Part shown: in pieces, positions 1 through 4,168 of the stretch | How the letters are laid out: each line of letters starts with the position of its first letter | Numbering within the stretch: the first letter of the stretch is position 1 | Assembly: GCA_024278565.1 (NCBI GenBank) | Contig: JAJRSY010000320.1 | Span: forward strand, 1 to 6,352 | Source: Bacteroidota bacterium | GTDB taxonomy: Bacteria; Bacteroidota; Bacteroidia; Flavobacteriales; Flavobacteriaceae | Direction of reading: 5' to 3' | DNA length: 6,352 bases | The notes under the pieces: generated by a model | Databases searched by the model: none | Told to the model about the DNA's origin: nothing | The model's input: the letters and a program-made list of their open reading frames with translations, nothing else | Translations under genes and position numbers: made by a program

Positions 1-702
1 GGCAACAAGTGTTTTGGGTATTTGCTGGCCAAAGAGATCGAATCAATAGAAAAGGTGATGCAAACGGGTGAAAAACCGGTTTTGGCAATTTTGGGCGGAG
101 CCAAAGTATCTTCTAAAATCACGATTATAGAGAATATTTTGGACAAGGTAGATCACCTTATTATTGGTGGCGGTATGACCTTTACCCTTGTAAAGGCACA
201 AGGTGGGCAAATTGGTGATTCGCTCTGTGAAGACGACAAGATGCCACTTGCCTTAGAGATACTAAAGCAGGCCAAAGAGAAAGGGGTGCAAATTCATATC
301 CCTGTTGATGTTGTTGCAGCTGATGGGTTTAGCAACGATGCGAACACTAAAGTTGTTGATTCTGATAAAATACCCGATGGGTGGATGGGTCTTGACGCAG
401 GCCCTGAAACATTAAAAAAATTCAAAGAGGTTATCTTAGAAAGCAAGACTATTTTGTGGAATGGCCCTATTGGGGTTTTTGAGATGGAAAGCTTTTCGAA
501 AGGCACTATTGAAGTCGGAAATTACATTGATGAAGCCACACAAAACGGGGCATTTTCACTTGTTGGCGGAGGAGATTCTGTTGCCGCTGTTAAACAGTTT
601 GGCTTTGAAGAGAAAGTAAGTTACGTCTCAACAGGGGGTGGAGCCATGTTGGAGAGCCTTGAAGGAAAAACCCTGCCCGGAATCGCTGCAATATTGGCGT
701 AA
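1..702 (+). CDS. pgk: Phosphoglycerate kinase, 3' part (5' end outside window)
   Basis: Cytoplasmic glycolytic enzyme that transfers phosphate between 1,3-bisphosphoglycerate and ADP to give 3-phosphoglycerate and ATP. The frame is open from base 1 (reading Gly-Asn-Lys-Cys-Phe-Gly-Tyr-Leu), so the gene runs off the left edge. The 233 visible codons are roughly the last 60% of a usual 390-400 residue PGK, covering the nucleotide-binding C-terminal domain. Family motifs by visible residue: GGAKVSSKI (32-40), GGGMTFT (56-62), WNGPIGVFE (153-161, the NGPxGxFE nucleotide loop), GGGDS (189-193) and STGGGA (210-215, glycine-rich catalytic loop). All are intact, with no frameshift. The TTG at 22-24 is an internal Leu, not a start. 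The end LPGIAAILA is normal for Bacteroidota PGK. No terminator follows, so read-through into the next gene is possible. Confidence 0.97.
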   Translation, partial: GNKCFGYLLAKEIESIEKVMQTGEKPVLAILGGAKVSSKITIIENILDKVDHLIIGGGMTFTLVKAQGGQIGDSLCEDDKMPLALEILKQAKEKGVQIHIPVDVVAADGFSNDANTKVVDSDKIPDGWMGLDAGPETLKKFKEVILESKTILWNGPIGVFEMESFSKGTIEVGNYIDEATQNGAFSLVGGGDSVAAVKQFGFEEKVSYVSTGGGAMLESLEGKTLPGIAAILA

Positions 703-824
703 TTAGGGCGTTATCGATAAACAGGGCATAAGGCAAAGAAGTAACTTTTAAGGATGAAAAACTTCACATTTTCAAAAAAGAACGAAATTTGTTGACTCCC
801 ATTCAATTTTTAGCACGGCATTTT

Positions 825-2429
825 ATGATAATAAAAAGAAATAAGCACCTCACTTTTTTTTCAATACTTGTTTTTGCCTCATCGCTTGTGGCTCAAGAAA
901 AAGACAGTATCAGCCACACCATAAATGGGGCCAAAACAATAGAGGCGAAAGATATTCCCCTTGACACCACTGTTTCGGGTATAAACGACAATGCTTTAGT
1001 TCTAATTAAAGACGGCAATAAGGGCGCGTACAATCTTCAAGATAATCCTAAAGCAGCAAAATTTGATAGTTTATGGATGAAGGAACTTTATGAAAGCTAT
1101 GCGCTATTTGATGAGATGTATGAAGAAGTCTCTGGCTTGGAAGTTGAAAGACCCTATGAATATGATTTGCCTACCGATACGCTAAAAATGCGATTGGCAC
1201 GCTTGAACCAAAAGACGCCTTTCAATGTAATTTATAACCGTTCACTTGAAAATGTGATCAAATCTTTTCTGACCCGAAAGCGTGACTTGATGGAGCGAAT
1301 GCTAACGGTAAGTCAATTTTACTTTCCGTTATTCGAGCAAGAACTCGACAACCACGACATTCCTTTGGAAATGAAGTATCTGGCCATAGTGGAATCTGCT
1401 TTGAACCCAAAGGCGAGGTCGCGAGTAGGGGCTACTGGCCTATGGCAGTTTATGTATGGTACGGGCAAAGAACACGGTCTTGATGTAACGAGTTATGTTG
1501 ATGAACGCAGTGACCCCATCAAATCAACCAAGGCAGCCTGTGAATACCTCAATAGAATGTACACTGTTTTTGATGATTGGGATCTTGCGTTGGCAGCCTA
1601 TAATTCTGGCCCAGGAAACGTGAATAAAGCCATACGAAGATCAGGGGGCTATAAAAATTATTGGAATTTGCGTCGGAATCTTCCGCGTGAGACAGCAGGC
1701 TACGTGCCCGCGTTCTTGGCAACCATGTATTTGTTCGAATACGCCGATGAACATGGCTTAAAAAGAGAAAAAGTTGAACGGCCCTACTTTGAAACCGATA
1801 CGGTTCATATAAAGAGTTTGATAACCTTTGATCAAATAGCTGAGCTAGTAGACATCAGTGTCGAAGAATTGACGGTACTGAACCCATCTTACAAACTCAA
1901 TGTCGTTCCTTTTGTAAAGGGAAAGAACTACTATCTTCGATTGCCAAAAGATGTGATGGGCAAGTTCGTTGCCAACGAAGCGGCCATTTATGCCCATGTT
2001 GAAAAAGAACTGAAGAGTAAAGAAAGTCCCTTGCCCGCCTTGGTAAAGGCAGCGGAAAAGAATAGGATACGCTATAGGGTTCGCAGCGGTGATTTTCTGG
2101 GCAAGATAGCAGAACGTTATGGCGTGGGGGTCAGTCAGATAAAAAATTGGAACGGGCTACGAAGCAACAACCTTCGAATAGGCCAGCGTTTAACGATATT
2201 CCCAAGAGGTTCTGGTGTTGGGGCTTCGCCTAAGAAAACCCCAAAAAACAAATCCAGTGAAGTAACTGTGAGCGGCTCTAAGGTACATACCGTAAAAAGT
2301 GGAGACTCACTTTGGATCATTTCTAGAAAATATCCTGGAGTTAGTGTTGAAAATTTACGAGAATGGAACGGTATTAGTGGTAAGAACCTAAAGCCGGGCA
2401 CAAAATTGAAATTGTGTGATTGCTCATAG
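825..2429 (+). CDS. Secreted MltD-like lytic transglycosylase with two LysM domains
   Basis: Predicted periplasmic or outer-membrane-associated murein lytic transglycosylase of 534 residues, cleaving MurNAc-GlcNAc bonds with 1,6-anhydro product formation (family knowledge). Residues 1-23 form a signal peptide (KRNK, then a hydrophobic stretch ending LVA, likely cut before Gln24). The SLT domain spans about 163-300: catalytic Glu190 in AIVESALNP, GLWQF (205-209), AYNSGPGN (258-265) and ETAGYVP (289-295), the standard family 1 motif series. A segment at about 325-375 (LITFDQIAELVDISVEELTV) resembles a weak LysM. Two clear LysM domains follow at about 416-460 (YRVRSGDFLGKIAERYGV) and 487-530 (HTVKSGDSLWIISRKY), separated by a Lys/Pro/Ser linker; the protein ends CDCS. 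ATG 825 was chosen over in-frame TTG 789 because it puts the signal peptide at the N-terminus. It sits 122 bp after pgk and 58 bp before the lipoprotein gene. Confidence 0.93.
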   Translation: MIIKRNKHLTFFSILVFASSLVAQEKDSISHTINGAKTIEAKDIPLDTTVSGINDNALVLIKDGNKGAYNLQDNPKAAKFDSLWMKELYESYALFDEMYEEVSGLEVERPYEYDLPTDTLKMRLARLNQKTPFNVIYNRSLENVIKSFLTRKRDLMERMLTVSQFYFPLFEQELDNHDIPLEMKYLAIVESALNPKARSRVGATGLWQFMYGTGKEHGLDVTSYVDERSDPIKSTKAACEYLNRMYTVFDDWDLALAAYNSGPGNVNKAIRRSGGYKNYWNLRRNLPRETAGYVPAFLATMYLFEYADEHGLKREKVERPYFETDTVHIKSLITFDQIAELVDISVEELTVLNPSYKLNVVPFVKGKNYYLRLPKDVMGKFVANEAAIYAHVEKELKSKESPLPALVKAAEKNRIRYRVRSGDFLGKIAERYGVGVSQIKNWNGLRSNNLRIGQRLTIFPRGSGVGASPKKTPKNKSSEVTVSGSKVHTVKSGDSLWIISRKYPGVSVENLREWNGISGKNLKPGTKLKLCDCS

Positions 2430-2487
2430 TGAACCCATCTTGAAGTAGTATTTCATCTCAAGAGGAATCCAGTAATTATAAATACAC

Positions 2488-3471
2488 ATGAAAAAGCTTA
2501 GAACACTTTTATCTTTACTTGTTTTTACCAGCATTATTTCTTGTAACGACAAACCACAAAACTACCTACCAGGGTCTATAGGCGCCATTAATTCGGTTAC
2601 CGTGGTCATGGACAATGAACTTTGGAAAGGCGAGGTAGGTGATAAGGTCAGGGAACATTTTGCCGCTACTACAGTTGGCCTGACATGGGAAGAACCGTTA
2701 TTTACCATAAGCCATGTTCCCCCAAGAGTATTTACAGGAGCCTTACGAAACACTCGATCTATTGTCTATGTTCAGCTAGACACATTAAATAGTTCACACA
2801 TAAAGAAAGATATGTACGCAACCCCCCAAAGAGTTGCCGTAATAAAAGGGAAGTCGAACCAAGAGATCATTAAAAATATAGATACCAAGGTTTCAGAGAT
2901 TATTGAGACCTTTAAAAATGTTGAGCTGAAAGAAGCACAAACAAGATTTTTGAAATCACTCAATAAAGAAGGGGTGTTAGAGAAAAGATTCAATATTTCG
3001 CTTAATGTGCCCTCAATTTATAAAGTAGGTAGGCAAGAGGATAATTTTGTTTGGATGAGCCGTGAGATACAAAAGGGGAACATGAACATTATTGCTTATG
3101 AAATGCCCGAAAATAGTTTTTCTACAGATTCCACTTTGGTTCGAGATATTGTTAGAATGCGAGACTCTATAGGTTCTTTGTATATACCGGGCACCGACGT
3201 GCCCGGTAGGGTAACCCATATGCGTACCGAACCTGCCTTTTCACCCTCGGTTTTTCCTGTGGAAATAGCAGGAAAAAAGGCGGTTGAGGTCAGAGGGATA
3301 TGGGATATAAAGAACTACCCCATGGCAGGCCCTTTTATCACTTATATCATCAATGACAAAGAGAACAACAGAAAACTGGTTTTAGAGGGCTTTACCTTTG
3401 CCCCAGCTACCAATAAAAGAGACTACATGTTCGAATTGGAAGCAATTTTGAAAACAGTTAAATTCAAATAG
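2488..3471 (+). CDS. DUF4837-family lipoprotein
   Basis: A 327-residue protein of unknown function that I recognise as resembling the DUF4837 family of Flavobacteriia; the family call is from memory of sequence style, not a search. The N-terminus MKKLRTLLSLLVFTSIISC is a lipoprotein signal with lipobox IISC and lipidated Cys19, followed by NDKPQ. That tail lacks a clear acidic surface-export signal, so a periplasm-facing lipoprotein is the simpler inference. The mature part has no further membrane segment and appears to be two alpha/beta halves: about 30-150 (GSIGAINSVTVVMDNELW) and about 165-327 (a repeated strand pattern ending FELEAILKTVKF). No catalytic motif is visible. ATG 2488 is the only start that makes a proper signal peptide; the sequence before it is A/T-rich with no Shine-Dalgarno motif. 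It follows the transglycosylase gene by 58 bp with no terminator and is probably co-transcribed, suggesting an envelope role. A strong hairpin lies inside the gene at 3185-3208. Confidence 0.88.
   Translation: MKKLRTLLSLLVFTSIISCNDKPQNYLPGSIGAINSVTVVMDNELWKGEVGDKVREHFAATTVGLTWEEPLFTISHVPPRVFTGALRNTRSIVYVQLDTLNSSHIKKDMYATPQRVAVIKGKSNQEIIKNIDTKVSEIIETFKNVELKEAQTRFLKSLNKEGVLEKRFNISLNVPSIYKVGRQEDNFVWMSREIQKGNMNIIAYEMPENSFSTDSTLVRDIVRMRDSIGSLYIPGTDVPGRVTHMRTEPAFSPSVFPVEIAGKKAVEVRGIWDIKNYPMAGPFITYIINDKENNRKLVLEGFTFAPATNKRDYMFELEAILKTVKFK
3185..3208. repeat. Perfect 10-bp inverted repeat inside the DUF4837 gene
   Basis: Arms TACCGGGCAC (3185-3194) and GTGCCCGGTA (3199-3208) are exact reverse complements around a CGAC tetraloop. 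The stem is G+C-rich in an otherwise A/T-rich gene. It encodes an ordinary-looking stretch (IPGTDVPGRV), so it may be only a by-product of the Pro-Gly-x-Asp-x-Pro-Gly codons. No T-run follows, so it is not a rho-independent terminator. Confidence 0.75.
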
Positions 3472-3511
3472 TGAATACTCTTGGAGAGTCTTCTCGAAGA
3501 TAAGGCATAAA

Positions 3512-3535
3512 AAAACACCCGCAAAAGGGTGTTTT
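3512..3535. terminator. Bidirectional rho-independent terminator between convergent genes
   Basis: Arms AAAACACCC (3512-3520) and GGGTGTTTT (3527-3535) form a perfect 9-bp stem with a 6-nt loop (GCAAAA). On the plus strand it follows the DUF4837 stop by 40 bp and ends in TTTT. On the minus strand the same stem is followed by seven T (the A-run at 3509-3515) and lies 24 bp after the stop of the small membrane protein gene. It can therefore serve both convergent genes, and the longer U-tract favours the minus-strand transcript. Confidence 0.88.
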
Positions 3536-3559
3536 AATAGTTAGGTTGGTGAATTGTCG

Positions 3560-3730
3560 TTATTCAAAGGCAAAACCGGTAGCGACTCTGAAAATGAATG
3601 CATAAAGCATAATCAAGAAACTGACAAAACAGAACCAAGAAAAGGCCTTAAAATAATTTTTTATAAATGCAGCGCCTAAATTTCTGAAGGCTTCCAAATA
3701 AATTTCTTTAATAAGCAGGACATTTTTCAT
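3560..3730 (-). CDS. Small single-pass membrane protein, 56 aa (DUF6747-like)
   Basis: A short ORF running from ATG at 3728-3730 to TAA at 3560-3562. It starts MKNVLLIKEIYLEAFRNLG and ends FRVATGFAFE. Residues 1-28 look like an amphipathic helix with Lys, Arg and Glu spaced among Leu, Ile and Phe. Residues about 30-47 (FSWFCFVSFLIMLYAFIF) are a single hydrophobic membrane segment, followed by a short FRVATGFAFE tail. I recall small conserved Flavobacteriaceae proteins with the same 'KEIYLEAFRN...FSWFCF...YAF..R..TGFAF' pattern, which I believe are annotated DUF6747; that name is from memory and unverified. Function is unknown. Positive charges before the helix suggest a cytoplasmic N-terminus. 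Coding status is supported by the sensible protein and by a terminator with a strong minus-strand U-tract just downstream. It is a separate unit from the OmpA gene, whose own terminator lies 378 bp upstream. Confidence 0.85.
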   Translation of the reverse strand: MKNVLLIKEIYLEAFRNLGAAFIKNYFKAFSWFCFVSFLIMLYAFIFRVATGFAFE

Positions 3731-3876
3731 AGGGTTTAAGGTTTTGGGTTAAGGGACTATTACGAAATAACTTGCCGTTTTGACTCTTTCTTTTTCCTTT
3801 TTTCATCGTTAATATTTTTAACTGTAGCGATGCTATGCTTGAAAATATTGCCTTGATAAAAGAAAAAATAAACCTG

Positions 3877-3888
3877 TCTGCCGGCAGA
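3877..3888. repeat. 12-bp GC-rich palindrome TCTGCCGGCAGA
   Basis: A perfect self-complementary 12-mer in A/T-rich intergenic DNA. From memory, similar CTGCCGGCAG-centred palindromes recur between genes in related marine flavobacteria, so it may be a copy of a dispersed short palindromic repeat. One copy alone cannot prove that. Confidence 0.45.
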
Positions 3889-3990
3889 TTCGCCAATTCT
3901 GTCAACTTATTTCATAATAATAGTTTCTAAGCGGTGATTCTTGCCTATATAACTCAAAATCTGGTATTTAGGTATTTTATCGATTGTATT

Positions 3991-4020
3991 TGTTGTGAAC
4001 CCAACCTCTTATGTTGTGAA
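3991..4020. repeat. Two 9-bp direct repeats TGTTGTGAA, 21 bp apart
   Basis: Copies at 3991-3999 and 4012-4020 are identical and start 21 bp apart, two DNA helical turns, so both would face the same side of the helix. That spacing is typical of tandem regulator sites, but chance cannot be excluded in a sequence this short. Confidence 0.4.
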
Positions 4021-4108
4021 ATATAACTTCGCTAATGAGGTGATTGGAAACCTCTATATAAATTGGCACACTGAACCGTATTGTTTTGGTCTAAAAGCAG
4101 TACAATGA

Positions 4109-4142
4109 AAAAGACCGCGACCCTATAGGGCAACGGTCTTTT
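4109..4142 (-). terminator. Rho-independent terminator of the OmpA-family gene
   Basis: Arms AAAAGACCG (4109-4117) and CGGTCTTTT (4134-4142) pair perfectly over 9 bp. Read on the minus strand, the stem is followed by a T-run (from the A-run at 4108-4112). It lies 26 bp after the OmpA-family stop codon. The 16-nt interior holds a second small stem, CCC/GGG around TATA (4121-4130), giving a nested hairpin. Confidence 0.87.
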
Positions 4143-4168
4143 GTAAGATTATTTGTCGGTATAGTTGC

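Larger units (their letters stand above)
3731..4107. other. Intergenic region upstream of the small membrane protein gene
   Basis: About 375 bp of A/T-rich sequence with no convincing gene. It should contain the promoter and 5' leader of the minus-strand 56-aa gene, but I find no good Bacteroidota-type promoter (TTTG near -33 with TAnnTTTG near -7) on the minus strand. A TTGACA hexamer (minus strand, 3900-3905) has no matching -10 element. It holds a 12-bp palindrome (3877-3888), 9-bp direct repeats (3991-3999 and 4012-4020) and a weak 5-bp stem GAGGT/ACCTC (4037-4041 with 4050-4054). A 32-codon minus-strand ORF (3708-3806) and a 31-codon plus-strand ORF (3835-3930) are open, but nothing indicates that they are translated. 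Confidence 0.6.

Noticed and set aside
22..24. TTG as a start for pgk
   Set aside because: It is an internal Leu codon; the PGK frame continues upstream to base 1 with family-consistent residues.
711..720. Palindrome TTATCGATAA after pgk as a terminator
   Set aside because: Ten A/T-rich bases with no loop and no T-run; unlikely to stop transcription.
784..791. GAAATTTG as a Bacteroidota -7 promoter element (TAnnTTTG) for the transglycosylase gene
   Set aside because: First base mismatches and there is no TTG-type -33 element at the expected distance.
789..824. TTG start at 789 for the transglycosylase, giving 546 residues
   Set aside because: It would place 12 extra residues before a clear signal peptide; ATG 825 is the better start.
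3708..3905. A 65-codon minus-strand frame starting at TTG 3905
   Set aside because: It begins at TTG, has no recognisable family, and overlaps the start of the better-supported 56-aa gene.
3835..3930. A 31-codon plus-strand ORF (MLENIALIKEKINLSAGRF)
   Set aside because: Short, with a stop just upstream in frame, no family resemblance and no promoter or terminator of its own.
3985..3992. TGTATTTG as a plus-strand -7 promoter element
   Set aside because: One mismatch, no -33 element, and no plus-strand gene downstream.
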